Shown here in pieces: positions 35,607 through 44,727 of a stretch of DNA of 64,000 nucleotides. The translations under genes and the position numbers were made by a program. The DNA comes from CAXMRP01 sp965216515. Its GTDB lineage: Bacteria > Pseudomonadota > Alphaproteobacteria > Rhizobiales > Afifellaceae. Under the pieces are notes generated by a model. That model was given only the letters and a program-made list of their open reading frames with translations. It was not told the origin of the DNA and did not search any database. Each line of letters begins with the position of its first letter. The stretch's first letter is position 1. Where the stretch lies: NCBI GenBank assembly GCA_965216515.1, contig OZ244173.1, forward strand, positions 186,001 through 250,000. The letters are read 5' to 3'.

Positions 35607-37685
35607 ATGAAAATCATTGGTGTCGATGTCGGCGGAACGTTCACCGACCTTATCCTGTGCGACATGCGCACCGGCAGTGTTTCGACGCGCAAGGTATCGA
35701 CCACGCCGGATGATCCCTCCAAAGGCGTCATGACCGGCATTACCGAAATTTGCCGGCTCAATGCGGTTGATCCCGACCAGATCGACCATGTGTTTCACGG
35801 CACGACGACGGCGACCAATGCGGTGCTCGAGAACAAGGGTGCCCGCACCGGCATGATCACAAACGAAGGGTTCCGCGACATAATCCACATCGGCCGGCAT
35901 CAGCGTGTGCATCATTATTCGATCATGCAGGAGCTGCCGTGGCAGAACCGGCCGCTTGTCGCACGCCGTTTCCGCAAGACCGTTCCCGGACGCCTCGTCC
36001 CGCCATCTGGCGAGGAACTGGTGCCGCTGGACGAGGATGCCGTCCGCGCCGCGGCCCGGGACCTGCGGGCCCGGGGCGTCGATGCCGTCGTGGTGTGCTT
36101 CCTGTTCTCCTACCTGAACCCGGCCCATGAGGAACGGGCGTGCGAGATTGTTCGGGAGGAAATGCCGGATGCCTTCGTGACCAGTTCATCGCATGTATCG
36201 CCGCAGTTCCGCGAATTTGAGCGCTTCACGACCGCCGCCCTTGCCGCCTTCATTGGCCCCAGGGTTGAGCGCTATATCGATCACTTGAACGGCGCCCTGC
36301 ACAGCGCCGGTGTGCGTGCCCAATTGCGCATCATGGTCTCAAACGGGGGCGTCGCCACGCCGGAATCGGTTGTCTCCAAACCGGCATTGACGCTGATGTC
36401 CGGCCTTGCGGCGGGGGTGCTTGGTGGCGCCATGGTCGGCAAGCTTGCCGGACGCAAGCGGTTGATTACATTCGACATCGGAGGAACGAGCGCCGATATC
36501 GGTATCGTGATGGACGGTCAGCTCGCCGAGACCGATGCGCGCTCCACGTCCATTGCCGGTTTTCCGATCGTTCTGCCGATGATCGACATTCACACCATTG
36601 GCGCGGGAGGTGGCTCCGTCGCCCATATCGATGCCGGCGGCGCCTTCAAGGTCGGACCGCGCAGTGCCGGCGCCATGCCCGGCCCGGCGGCCTACGGGCG
36701 CGGCGGCGGCGAACCCACAGTGACCGATGCCAACATCGTGCTGGGGCGGCTTGATCCGGAGAATTTCCTCGGCGGCGACATGGCGCTCGACGCGGCGGCG
36801 AGCCGCAGGGTGATTTCGGATCTTGCAACCAGGCTGGGCCTGCCGGTGAACGAGACGGCCGAGGGCATAATCACCATCATAAATGCCAACATGGCCAATG
36901 CCATTCATTCGCGCACCGTACAGAAGGGTATCGATCCGCGCGGTTTTGCCCTTGTCGCGCTGGGCGGTGCCGGCCCGCTGCATGGCGCCGAGGTCGCCCG
37001 TCAACTCGGCATACCGGAAGTGATCGTTCCCCCGTATCCCGGCATCACGTCCGCGATGGGATTGCTGACAACCGATCTCAAATATGACGAGGTCCGTACC
37101 CAGTTCCAGATATCCACGTCGGTCGATCTGGCGCGGCTGAACACCGATTTCGCTGCGATGGAGAAGAAACTTTCCGCCCGCTACAGATCCGACAAGGTAT
37201 CGAAATCGAATGTGGCGTTCCGGCGTTTCGCCGATCTGCGCTATGTCGGCCAGGGATATGAACTGAAGGTCGCCGTTCCAGGCGGCAAGCTGACCAAAAA
37301 ATCCATGCAAGGCACCTGGGATGCGTTCCACAAGGCGCACCGGCGCGAATACGGCCACGCGTTTCCCGACAGCCCGATAGAGATTGTCAACATTCGGGTT
37401 GGCGGTTCCGGCCGGGTTCCGAAATTGAAGCGGTTCGAAAAACCGGCGGGAACGTCGGTACGCAAGGCGCTTTTGGATACAAGACCATGCATCTTCAGGG
37501 TCGATGGCAGTCTTTCCCGGTTCAAGACGGGATTCTACCGGCGTGATCTGCTGCCCGTCGGCGGCAAGCTGAAGGGGCCGGCCATCCTTCTCCAGACGGA
37601 CAGTACGACCGTCGTGCCGCCCGGCGCGACGGCAGCCGTCGACGATTCCGGCTCCGTCATCATTTCGCTCGGGAGGGGCAGATGA
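35607..37685 (+). CDS. hyuA: Hydantoinase/oxoprolinase subunit A (module 2)
   Basis: Second HyuA, 692 residues from ATG 35607 (GGGAGG upstream). It has IIGVDVGGTFTDLIL, the phosphate motif FDIGGTSADIGIV and the adenosine motif VALGGAGPLHGAE. It shares long stretches with the module 1 copy (for example VDVGGTFTD, HGTT.ATN, GARIGMIT/GARTGMIT, GFRDI), so the two pairs are paralogues rather than unrelated recruits. It overlaps hyuB by 4 nt (ATGA), tighter than in module 1. With an N-carbamoylsarcosine amidase-like gene 7 kb downstream, an N-methylhydantoin-type substrate is plausible but unproven. Confidence 0.9.
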   Translation: MKIIGVDVGGTFTDLILCDMRTGSVSTRKVSTTPDDPSKGVMTGITEICRLNAVDPDQIDHVFHGTTTATNAVLENKGARTGMITNEGFRDIIHIGRHQRVHHYSIMQELPWQNRPLVARRFRKTVPGRLVPPSGEELVPLDEDAVRAAARDLRARGVDAVVVCFLFSYLNPAHEERACEIVREEMPDAFVTSSSHVSPQFREFERFTTAALAAFIGPRVERYIDHLNGALHSAGVRAQLRIMVSNGGVATPESVVSKPALTLMSGLAAGVLGGAMVGKLAGRKRLITFDIGGTSADIGIVMDGQLAETDARSTSIAGFPIVLPMIDIHTIGAGGGSVAHIDAGGAFKVGPRSAGAMPGPAAYGRGGGEPTVTDANIVLGRLDPENFLGGDMALDAAASRRVISDLATRLGLPVNETAEGIITIINANMANAIHSRTVQKGIDPRGFALVALGGAGPLHGAEVARQLGIPEVIVPPYPGITSAMGLLTTDLKYDEVRTQFQISTSVDLARLNTDFAAMEKKLSARYRSDKVSKSNVAFRRFADLRYVGQGYELKVAVPGGKLTKKSMQGTWDAFHKAHRREYGHAFPDSPIEIVNIRVGGSGRVPKLKRFEKPAGTSVRKALLDTRPCIFRVDGSLSRFKTGFYRRDLLPVGGKLKGPAILLQTDSTTVVPPGATAAVDDSGSVIISLGRGR

Positions 37686-39469
37686 GCAAGCACCGCGCCA
37701 ACACCGGATCAGGTCGCACGCGGGTCGATCCTGTCACGGCCTCCGTCATCCACGGCGCTCTTGAAAGCATCGCAATCGAGATGGGCCACAAGCTGATGCG
37801 GATGAGCTATTCCAGCATCATCCGCGAGTCGGAGGATTTCGGCGCTGCACTCACCGATCCCGAAGGCCGGCAGCTGTGCGAATGCAAAATGTCGACGCCC
37901 CTGCAGTCGGGCCCGATTCCCGGCTATATCCGCGGCATAATCAAGACGCTCGACGCCCGCGGCGAAAAGATCGAAGCCGGCGACGTGATCATGCACAACG
38001 ATCCCTATGGCGGCGCCAGCCACGGTCCGGATGTTGCGTTTTGTGTGCCCGTCTTTCTCCGAAGGAAGCTTATCGGTTTTTCGGTGACCACCGCCCACCA
38101 CCTCGATGTCGGTGCCCTGACACCGGGAAGTTGCGGCATCGTCGATGCCGTCGACACATACGCGGAAGGCTTGCAGTTCAAGGCAATCAAGATCGTCTCG
38201 CGCGGCCGTGCCAACGAGGCGGTCTGGCAGATACTGCGCAGCAACATTCGCGCTCCGGAGCTGGTTGTGGGCGATATGGAGGCGCAGATTGCCGCCGCTG
38301 AGATCGGCGCGGCGCGGTTCAAGGCGCTGGTGCGGCAATATGGCGAAACGGTGTTTGGCGGCGCCTTTGAGGACCTGATGGATTATTCCGAACGGTTGAT
38401 GCGCCGTGCAATCGCCGACCTGCCGGATGGCGAATATACCGCGACCACCCACATCGACGGGTTTCCCGACATACCCGATCCGAAATATCACGACCTGCCG
38501 ATCAAGGTGACATTGCGCGTGCGCGGCGACGAGATGGAGGTTGACCTCGCCGGAACAGCCGACGAGCTTCCCGACAAGCCGATCAACATGCCGCTGGAAG
38601 GAACCGTCGATTGCGCCATCTGGCTGACCCTGCGCTCGATCCTTCTCGATAGCGTCAAATATGGCGACATCCCGCAGAATTCCGGATTGACGCGCCCGAT
38701 CACCATCAAGGTGCCGAAGGGATGCCTCGCAAACCCCAATTTCCCGGCGCCGGTGATCGCCCGCTTTTGTCCCGGAAACCAGCTCGCCGATACGGTCATG
38801 AAAGCGCTGTCCCAGGCGGTTCCCGACCAGGTCTCCGCCGGTATCGGCAATCTGCGCGTTGTTGCCTTTTCCGGTCTTGATGCGGGTGAGCACTGGGTGC
38901 ACATGGAAATTCTTGAGGGCAGTTACGGCGGGCGGCGCGGTCTCGATGGCATGGATGCCGTCGACACGCTCTATGCCAACACACGCAACAACCCGGTGGA
39001 AGACATGGAATCCCATCTTCCGCTGCGCATCGGTTGCTACGAACTTCGAAACAATGCCGCAGCCGCCGGCAAATGGCGTGGCGGGATCGGCTCGATCCGC
39101 CGCTTCACCTATCTGGCCGATGGCGGATTTTCCATAGAGGGCGAGGGCCACATATACGCCCCCTGGGGGTTCCAAGGCGGTGGCGAAGGCACAACCGGCC
39201 AATTGAAACTCGTCGGCCGGAACGGTGAGGAGAAGGCCCTTGTCTCCAAGGTTCCCTATCACCGGATGGCGGCTGGCGAGAGCCTGGTCGCCTATGGTCC
39301 CTGTGGCGGCGGATACGGCGATCCGTTTCAGCGTGATCCCGAACAGGTGCTGGCGGATGTGATGGACGAATTTATCACCGCGAAAACGGCCAGAAGCGAC
39401 TACGGAGTGGTCATCCGCCGCGGCAAGGTGGACACGGCGGCGACCGATTTGTTGAGGCGCAAGCGATGA
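37682..39469 (+). CDS. hyuB: Hydantoinase/oxoprolinase subunit B (module 2)
   Basis: HyuB partner of the preceding gene, 595 residues. It carries RMSYSSIIRESEDFGAALTD, HNDPYGGASHGPDVAF, NTRNNPVEDMESHLPL and PCGGGYGDPFQRDP. Its start overlaps the hyuA stop, so translation is coupled. A quinone-oxidoreductase-like gene follows after 25 nt with a good ribosome site (GGGAGG), indicating that the operon continues. It lines up along its full length with the other HyuB, with no deletion or frameshift seen. Confidence 0.9.
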   Translation: MSKHRANTGSGRTRVDPVTASVIHGALESIAIEMGHKLMRMSYSSIIRESEDFGAALTDPEGRQLCECKMSTPLQSGPIPGYIRGIIKTLDARGEKIEAGDVIMHNDPYGGASHGPDVAFCVPVFLRRKLIGFSVTTAHHLDVGALTPGSCGIVDAVDTYAEGLQFKAIKIVSRGRANEAVWQILRSNIRAPELVVGDMEAQIAAAEIGAARFKALVRQYGETVFGGAFEDLMDYSERLMRRAIADLPDGEYTATTHIDGFPDIPDPKYHDLPIKVTLRVRGDEMEVDLAGTADELPDKPINMPLEGTVDCAIWLTLRSILLDSVKYGDIPQNSGLTRPITIKVPKGCLANPNFPAPVIARFCPGNQLADTVMKALSQAVPDQVSAGIGNLRVVAFSGLDAGEHWVHMEILEGSYGGRRGLDGMDAVDTLYANTRNNPVEDMESHLPLRIGCYELRNNAAAAGKWRGGIGSIRRFTYLADGGFSIEGEGHIYAPWGFQGGGEGTTGQLKLVGRNGEEKALVSKVPYHRMAAGESLVAYGPCGGGYGDPFQRDPEQVLADVMDEFITAKTARSDYGVVIRRGKVDTAATDLLRRKR

Positions 39470-39494
39470 CCGGCCGCGTCGCGGGAGGTGCGAA

Positions 39495-40478
39495 ATGCGC
39501 GCGATTGTACTGAAAAAGCCGGATGGCAAACCGGAAAGCATGGCGGTCGAGGAACGGCCGGACCCGGAGCCGCGCGAAGGCGAGGTCGTCGTTTCGGTTG
39601 CCTATGGCGGCTGCAATTTCGCCGATACGATGATGCGGACCGGCGCCTATCCCCATCCCAAGGGATATCCGCTGCTTGCCGGGATTGAGATGTCCGGAAC
39701 GGTTTATTCGGTGGGACCGGGCGTGACACACTTCAAGCCCGGAGATCGCGTGGCCGCCTTTTGCGAGGATGCCGGCGCGTTCGCCGAGCACTGCCTGATC
39801 GAGGAACAGCGGCTCATCAAGATTCCCGACGCCATGGGATTTGATGTGGCTGCGGCGTTTTTCGTCCAGGGCCTGACCGCCTGGCATCTTCTCCACACCG
39901 TGAGCACGACCAGGCCGGGCGATACCGTTCTCGTGCATGCCATTGGAGGCGGGGTCGGTCTTTATCTGACGCAGCTTGCGGTGCAGGCCGGGGCGACCGT
40001 CCTGGGAACGGTTGGAACGGCGGGCAAGGAACGGCGGCCGCTTGAGTGGGGCGCGTCCGCCGTCGTGTTGCGCCAGGAACGCGATTTTCGCCAGGTGGTG
40101 AACGATTTCACGGGTGGGCGAGGTGTCGACAAGGTTATCGATTCCACCGGCGGCAGCATTCTCGACCGCAGTTTCGATTGCATCCGTACGCTGGGACATG
40201 TGGTCAGCTATGGCGAGGCGGAAGGAAAGCCCTTTCCGACGTTGTGGGAATGTCTGGTTCGAAAGTCGCTGACATTCAGCCGCCTGCACATTGGACATAT
40301 CGATTGCCGTTCCAAAGCCTGGAGCGAAGGCGCCCGCAAGGTCATGGAATTGATCGGCGACGGCAAGGTGCGGGTTCCCGTTGAGGGCGTCTACGACATG
40401 GAAGATGTCCACGACATGTATGCCCGCCTGGAATCGCGCAGCGTTGCGGGCAAATTGCTGTTGAGAATTGGCAGCTAA
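39495..40478 (+). CDS. Zinc-less MDR family NADPH:quinone oxidoreductase-like protein
   Basis: Medium-chain dehydrogenase/reductase of 327 residues resembling quinone reductase or crotonyl-CoA-type enoyl reductases. It opens with a GroES-like domain (GGCNFADTMMRTGAYPHPKG, GIEMSGTVYSVGPGV) and has the nucleotide-binding loop HAIGGGVGLYLTQLAVQAGA at about residues 148-167. The zinc ligands of alcohol dehydrogenases are missing. It follows hyuB by 25 nt and is probably co-transcribed with the ene-reductase behind it, so the pair may reduce an unsaturated intermediate. Substrate unknown. Confidence 0.87.
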   Translation: MRAIVLKKPDGKPESMAVEERPDPEPREGEVVVSVAYGGCNFADTMMRTGAYPHPKGYPLLAGIEMSGTVYSVGPGVTHFKPGDRVAAFCEDAGAFAEHCLIEEQRLIKIPDAMGFDVAAAFFVQGLTAWHLLHTVSTTRPGDTVLVHAIGGGVGLYLTQLAVQAGATVLGTVGTAGKERRPLEWGASAVVLRQERDFRQVVNDFTGGRGVDKVIDSTGGSILDRSFDCIRTLGHVVSYGEAEGKPFPTLWECLVRKSLTFSRLHIGHIDCRSKAWSEGARKVMELIGDGKVRVPVEGVYDMEDVHDMYARLESRSVAGKLLLRIGS

Positions 40479-40526
40479 ATCAATCGTTTCGGGTCGTTCC
40501 GGCGACCATGAGCAACAGGAGACATT

Positions 40527-41750
40527 ATGGCTGGTACCGAATTTCCGAAGACCTTTTCCCGGTTCAAACTGGGTCCGCTGGAATTGAAGAACCGGATCGT
40601 GATGGCACCCCTGACCAGGCAGAACGCCGAATATGACGGGACACCGACGGAAGAGATGGCAGGTTACTACGCCCGCCGGGCCGTCGGCGGTGTCGGCATG
40701 ATTATAACCGAGGGAACCTATCCGACCGACGAGTTGGGCTGCGTTGCCTATCTTTCCCAACCCGGCATGGTGACATCGCGGCATGTGGAGGGATGGCGGC
40801 GTGTCACCGATGCCGCGCATGCCCATGGCGTTCCCGTTATCCTGCAACTCATGCACGGCGGACGGGTCAGTGACCCACGTTGCCTGCACGAAGGCGAGGG
40901 TCCGGTTTCGGCATCGGCGACGCAAAGCGGGGGATGGGTTCTCTATTCGGACACCGACGAGGAAAAAGACAATCGCGGCCTTTCCGACGACTGGCCCAAG
41001 GTGACCTTTCCGCCGGCCCGCGAATTGACGCAGGCGGAGATCGAACGGATTGCGGACGGCTTCGCCGAAGCGGCCGGACGGGCTGTCGATGCCGGTTTCG
41101 ACGGCGTCGAGATCCACGGGGCAAACGGCTATCTGTATTATCAGTTCATCCACCCGCAAACGAACGATCGCACCGATGATTATGGCGGCTCGGCGGAAAA
41201 CAACGTTCGCGCCGCCAAACTGGCCTGCAGCCGCGTGCGCGAGGCGATCGGTCCGGGCAAACTCATTACGCTGCGGCTCAGCCAGGACGGCGTTGACGAT
41301 TTCACCGGTGCCTGGCCGGGCGGGGTGGAATATGCCCGCGCCGTCGGCAAAGCGTTATCGGATTGCGATGCCGATGCGCTTCACTGGTCGAGCTTTGACT
41401 GGACGGACAATCGTGATCCCGCGTCCGACGTACCGATGGCCAAGGCGATCGCGCAAGCAAGCGGATTGCCGATGATCGTGAATGGCGGTATCGCCGATGG
41501 CGCGGATTGCGAAGCTGTTCTCGACAGCGGGGCAGGGGATCTTTGTGCTGTCGGTCGTCCGCTGTTCGCACATCCTGACTGGCCGCATATCATCCGATCC
41601 GGCGAGGCTTATGATTGGATACCCTTCGACCGGAAGTATGTCATCTGCCCGCCGATCGACTACCGGCATGCCTATCCGGCAAACCTTGTCGTCCCGGACT
41701 GGGATCCGGATACGTCCAAGCGGCGCCGGCCAGACTGGAACGGGGAATGA
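40527..41750 (+). CDS. Old yellow enzyme family NADH:flavin oxidoreductase
   Basis: FMN TIM-barrel ene-reductase of 407 residues. Landmarks are LKNRIVMAPLTRQNAEYDG, LMHGGRVSDP, EIHGANGYLYYQFIHPQTND and RTDDYGGSAENNVRAAKL; HGANGYL carries the usual substrate-side residues. There is no C-terminal 4Fe-4S/FAD part, so it is the short type rather than dienoyl-CoA reductase. The ribosome site is AGGAG. It is the last gene of the rightward module 2 operon, meeting a convergent isochorismatase-fold gene 44 nt on. It may reduce an alpha,beta-unsaturated carbonyl in the pathway. Confidence 0.9.
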   Translation: MAGTEFPKTFSRFKLGPLELKNRIVMAPLTRQNAEYDGTPTEEMAGYYARRAVGGVGMIITEGTYPTDELGCVAYLSQPGMVTSRHVEGWRRVTDAAHAHGVPVILQLMHGGRVSDPRCLHEGEGPVSASATQSGGWVLYSDTDEEKDNRGLSDDWPKVTFPPARELTQAEIERIADGFAEAAGRAVDAGFDGVEIHGANGYLYYQFIHPQTNDRTDDYGGSAENNVRAAKLACSRVREAIGPGKLITLRLSQDGVDDFTGAWPGGVEYARAVGKALSDCDADALHWSSFDWTDNRDPASDVPMAKAIAQASGLPMIVNGGIADGADCEAVLDSGAGDLCAVGRPLFAHPDWPHIIRSGEAYDWIPFDRKYVICPPIDYRHAYPANLVVPDWDPDTSKRRRPDWNGE

Positions 41751-41794
41751 GATAAGCGGGTCGCGCAGCGCAGGTTCGCGCGCCGGCGGCCCTG

Positions 41795-42436
41795 CTAGCC
41801 CGTCTGTGACTGCAATTCTGACAGGCGGGCGGTAATGTCTGCGGCGGTATGCAGATCGGCATACTTGTTGCGGATATCGAACAGGTTCGCCTCATGCGGC
41901 CCAATGGCCCGGTCACCGACGCAATCAGAAGCAATAACCGGTCGAAAATTGTGACTCATCGCATCGATGACGCTGGCGCGGACGCAGCCGCTTGTCGTGC
42001 AACCGGCAATGATCACGGTGTCGATCCCCCGTGCGACAAGCACGCTGGCAAGATGCGTCGCGAAAAAGGCTGAAGCCTGGGTCTTGCGGATCACGAGTTC
42101 GCCTTTTCCCGGAGACAGGTCGTCGACAATCCGGCTGGCGTGCGCGTGTTCGGTCAATTCGCGGAGCCGCGGAACCTTTTCGCACCAGATGCCGGCATCC
42201 GATCCGTTGTCGGCATAGACGATCCGGGTGAACACGGTCGGAAGGCGCGCGTTCCTGAAATAGGCGAGAAGCGGTATCGTGTGTTCGACCGCCTCGGCGA
42301 TATTCCCGCCGCCGAGGATTTCGGGATCGACGAAGCCGTTGACGAAGTCGACGATCAGAAGGGCGGGCGACCTGCCGAATCCGGTTGCGGCTCCGAAGGT
42401 CTGTTTGCGGTAGATGTCGTCGTCGCTCATTGCCAT
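41795..42436 (-). CDS. Isochorismatase-fold amidohydrolase
   Basis: Cysteine hydrolase of 213 residues with the complete triad Asp30 (ALLIVDFVNGF), Lys118 (ELVIRKTQASAF) and Cys151 (AGCTTSGCVRAS). The family includes N-carbamoylsarcosine amidase, nicotinamidase, biuret hydrolase and maleamate amidase. The ASAF and TTSGCVRA motifs favour a carbamoyl or amide substrate. The first ATG is 42436; ATG 42430 has a slightly better ribosome spacing. It is last in the leftward LysR-cyclodeaminase-amidase run and only moderately similar to the gene at 44728. Confidence 0.87.
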   Translation of the reverse strand: MAMSDDDIYRKQTFGAATGFGRSPALLIVDFVNGFVDPEILGGGNIAEAVEHTIPLLAYFRNARLPTVFTRIVYADNGSDAGIWCEKVPRLRELTEHAHASRIVDDLSPGKGELVIRKTQASAFFATHLASVLVARGIDTVIIAGCTTSGCVRASVIDAMSHNFRPVIASDCVGDRAIGPHEANLFDIRNKYADLHTAADITARLSELQSQTG

Positions 42437-42484
42437 TCCAACCGGTTTGCCACGATGGACTGGAGACGGACCCTTGATCGGAGT

Positions 42485-42504
42485 CCGGGGCGTGCAGGCC
42501 CCGG
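42485..42504. terminator. GC-rich stem-loop between cyclodeaminase and amidase genes
   Basis: CCGGGGC (42485-42491) and GCCCCGG (42498-42504) form a 7-bp perfect stem with a 6-nt loop in the gap within the leftward operon. It may reduce expression of the downstream isochorismatase-fold gene. Confidence 0.45.
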
Positions 42505-42508
42505 CGGT

Positions 42509-43522
42509 TCAGGTCGAAATCATCTTTTTCTCGATGCCGACCCCGGCTTCCATGGCGCGTTTGTACTCCAGGGGAACTGTTGCCGAATCCTGCAGGGCAA
42601 TGCCTGTGGAATCGAAAATCGTGATTTCCTCCTCAGACGTCCGGCCCGCCTTCTTGCCGGTGATGACCTCACCGATTTCGCCGGCGATGTCGTCCTCGGT
42701 GATCAGGCCTTGCGATAGCGGGACATTGATCTCGCCATCTGTCCGGCACTGGCGGATATCATCGACAAAAATGCGCGCCGTCGTCAGCAGCGATCCCGCA
42801 AGTTCCTGATCACCGGCCTTGTCGGCTCCGACTGCGGCAATATGCGTTCCCGGTGCGATCCAATCCGCCTCGATGATCGGGGAGCGCGCCGGCGTGAGTG
42901 TGACAACCACGTCGGCGCCGCGGACGGCCTCCTCGGCGTCTGTCGATGTCTTGATTTCGAATTGGCTGTATTTCGGCTGTTGTGTTTCAACGAAATGATC
43001 CAGTGTTTTCTGGGTTCGGCTCCAGATACGGACGTCCTTCCAGTCGAAGATCTCGTTGCAGGTGGCGAGCGCACCTTCCGCCATGTGCCCGGCGCCAACG
43101 ATCGCCAGTGTCTTTGAGTCTTTTCGCGCCATCCACTTGGCCGACACCGCCCCTGATGCGCCGGTTCGCATGACCGTGTGATAGCTGCCGTCAACGATCG
43201 CCAGCGGAAAGCCCGATTCCGGCTCCGTGTAGATCAGGATGGAGAAGACCGTCGGCAGATTGTAGTTCTCCCGGTTGTTCTCCCGTATGGACACCCATTT
43301 GCACGCCGCCGCATGTGGCTCCTCGATGTAGGAGGGCATCGCCTCCCATTCGCCGGGAAACCGGTCGAGCACGATATGGCCCTTGGGGTCCATATAAAAT
43401 CGGCCCTCGCCGTGCATGCGATAGGCTTGTTCCACGCAATCATTGTACTCGGCCGGCGTCAGAAGGCCGATCATTTCGTTGCGTCCAAGTATCAGTGTCT
43501 TTCTGTTTGCCCAGTTTTCCAC
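42509..43522 (-). CDS. Ornithine cyclodeaminase family protein (second copy)
   Basis: A 337-residue NAD(P)-dependent member of the cyclodeaminase/ketimine reductase family, started at GTG 43522 because AAGGAGAT lies 7 nt upstream. It has ACKWVSIRENNRENYNLPTV, the RTGASGAVSAKWMARKDS segment and the Rossmann motif AIVGAGHMAEGAL (about residues 140-152). It differs strongly from the copy at 14101, so the two are not a recent duplication. It lies downstream of a LysR and upstream of an amidohydrolase. It may act on an imino or N-methyl amino acid such as sarcosine; this is inference. Confidence 0.85.
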   Translation of the reverse strand: MENWANRKTLILGRNEMIGLLTPAEYNDCVEQAYRMHGEGRFYMDPKGHIVLDRFPGEWEAMPSYIEEPHAAACKWVSIRENNRENYNLPTVFSILIYTEPESGFPLAIVDGSYHTVMRTGASGAVSAKWMARKDSKTLAIVGAGHMAEGALATCNEIFDWKDVRIWSRTQKTLDHFVETQQPKYSQFEIKTSTDAEEAVRGADVVVTLTPARSPIIEADWIAPGTHIAAVGADKAGDQELAGSLLTTARIFVDDIRQCRTDGEINVPLSQGLITEDDIAGEIGEVITGKKAGRTSEEEITIFDSTGIALQDSATVPLEYKRAMEAGVGIEKKMIST

Positions 43523-43555
43523 GAATTGATCTCCTTGCCGCCAGCCTTGTTCAGG

Positions 43556-43568
43556 TTATTGAAAATAA
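43556..43568. promoter_or_regulatory. AT-rich interrupted palindrome upstream of the cyclodeaminase gene
   Basis: TTATT-GAA-AATAA, 34 nt before the GTG start of the cyclodeaminase-family gene. It is nearly the same as the palindrome at 33026-33041, so one regulator may bind both. The surrounding 121-nt gap holds no other recognisable element. Confidence 0.4.
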
Positions 43569-43643
43569 TGCGAAAACAATCGCGCAAAAGCAATTCCGGT
43601 TGCGCTGAAAGCCATCGATTTCGCCCGTCTCCCGAACAGGTTT

Positions 43644-44600
43644 TCACGCTTTGCCGGCCGCATCGGCGGCAAGGCGGTTCCCGTCGGTGAGCGCCTTGGC
43701 CGTAGCGATGAATGCGGCCGCCTGCCGGGAGAGCCGGGCCCGGTTCCAGCACAATACGGTGCTGATCCTGACCGAACAATCGCGTAGCGGCAGACAGACG
43801 ATGTTGCGTGGTTCAAAGCCGCGCAGTCCGCCGGAGTAGATCGTGACGCCAAGGCCGCTCGCGACCATTCCGAACAAGCCGTTGGTGTCCGGTGCTTCGT
43901 AGCGGATGATCTCGCCGAGACGGGCGCCCTCGGCGGAAAAGAGGTCGCCGATGAGCGCGCGAAATGCATCCCATTCGCCGACCGTGCCGAGCACCAGGGG
44001 TTCCGAAGCGATATCACCGATCGTCACGGATGTCCGGCCGGCAAGCCTGTGCCCGGCCGAAACCAGCGCGACCAGTTCGTCTGATGCGATCTCCTCGCCC
44101 GCGAACTGCGCATGATTGAACGGGCCGATCAGGAAACCGGCATCGATTTCGTTCCGCGACAGGGCGACCTTCTGTGCTTGCGTGCTGAGATAGCAGGGCT
44201 CCACGATCACTTCCCGGTGCCGTGCCGTGAACGCCCGGATCGCCTCAGGCAGGATGCGGTTCGCCGCAAAGGACATGTAGCCGATCCGCACGCGCCCGGT
44301 TTTTCCCAGCGCAGTCTGGCGGGCAATTTCCGTCGCCTGCTGAAGCGATAGCAGAACATGCCGGGCACGATCGAACAGGATCCGGCCCGCCTCGGTCAGA
44401 TTTACCTCGCGCGTTGTGCGCATGAACAGCTGATACCCGAGTTTCGTTTCCATGTTCTGGATCCGGCGGGTCAACGCCGACTGGTCAACATGCAGGCGTT
44501 CGGCGGCACGCCGAAAGCTTTGTTCCTCCGCCACCAGAATGAAGGCCTGGATATCCCGCGTGTTGGGTGGGCTGGCAGGATGAATCGGCACGTTCGACAT
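43644..44600 (-). CDS. LysR-family regulator of hydantoin module 2
   Basis: DNA-binding regulator with helix-turn-helix AAERLHVDQSALTRRIQNME and a LysR effector domain. ATG 44600 (MSNVPIHPAS) is preferred to the TTG at 44627, giving 318 residues. It is divergent from the carbamoylsarcosine amidase-like gene across a 127-nt AT-rich gap and upstream of the cyclodeaminase and isochorismatase-fold genes. Similarity in the effector domain to the LysR at 16917 (GFL.G.F, EP.VLGT, VTI) suggests that both sense chemically related molecules. It is likely to regulate both directions. Confidence 0.9.
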   Translation of the reverse strand: MSNVPIHPASPPNTRDIQAFILVAEEQSFRRAAERLHVDQSALTRRIQNMETKLGYQLFMRTTREVNLTEAGRILFDRARHVLLSLQQATEIARQTALGKTGRVRIGYMSFAANRILPEAIRAFTARHREVIVEPCYLSTQAQKVALSRNEIDAGFLIGPFNHAQFAGEEIASDELVALVSAGHRLAGRTSVTIGDIASEPLVLGTVGEWDAFRALIGDLFSAEGARLGEIIRYEAPDTNGLFGMVASGLGVTIYSGGLRGFEPRNIVCLPLRDCSVRISTVLCWNRARLSRQAAAFIATAKALTDGNRLAADAAGKA

Positions 44601-44624
44601 GGGCAAGCACCAATGCAAAAAAGG

Positions 44625-44651
44625 CAATAATAATCGAAAAATTGACTATTG
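44625..44651. promoter_or_regulatory. AT-rich inverted motif in the divergent LysR/amidase gap
   Basis: CAATA (44625-44629) and TATTG (44647-44651) flank ATAATCGAAAAATTGAC. LysR sites usually have this sort of long, partly symmetrical AT-rich form. The gap is otherwise featureless. Confidence 0.35.
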
Positions 44652-44727
44652 TCTTTGATCGACACCCGGTGTTTTCTCAGTTTCAGGCGATTTGGGAAGA
44701 CCCGATCCTCTGAATAATTGCGCATCA

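Noticed and set aside
37709..39541. Open frame of 610 codons on the - strand opposite hyuB
   Set aside because: Shadow of a full-length HyuB with clear family motifs.
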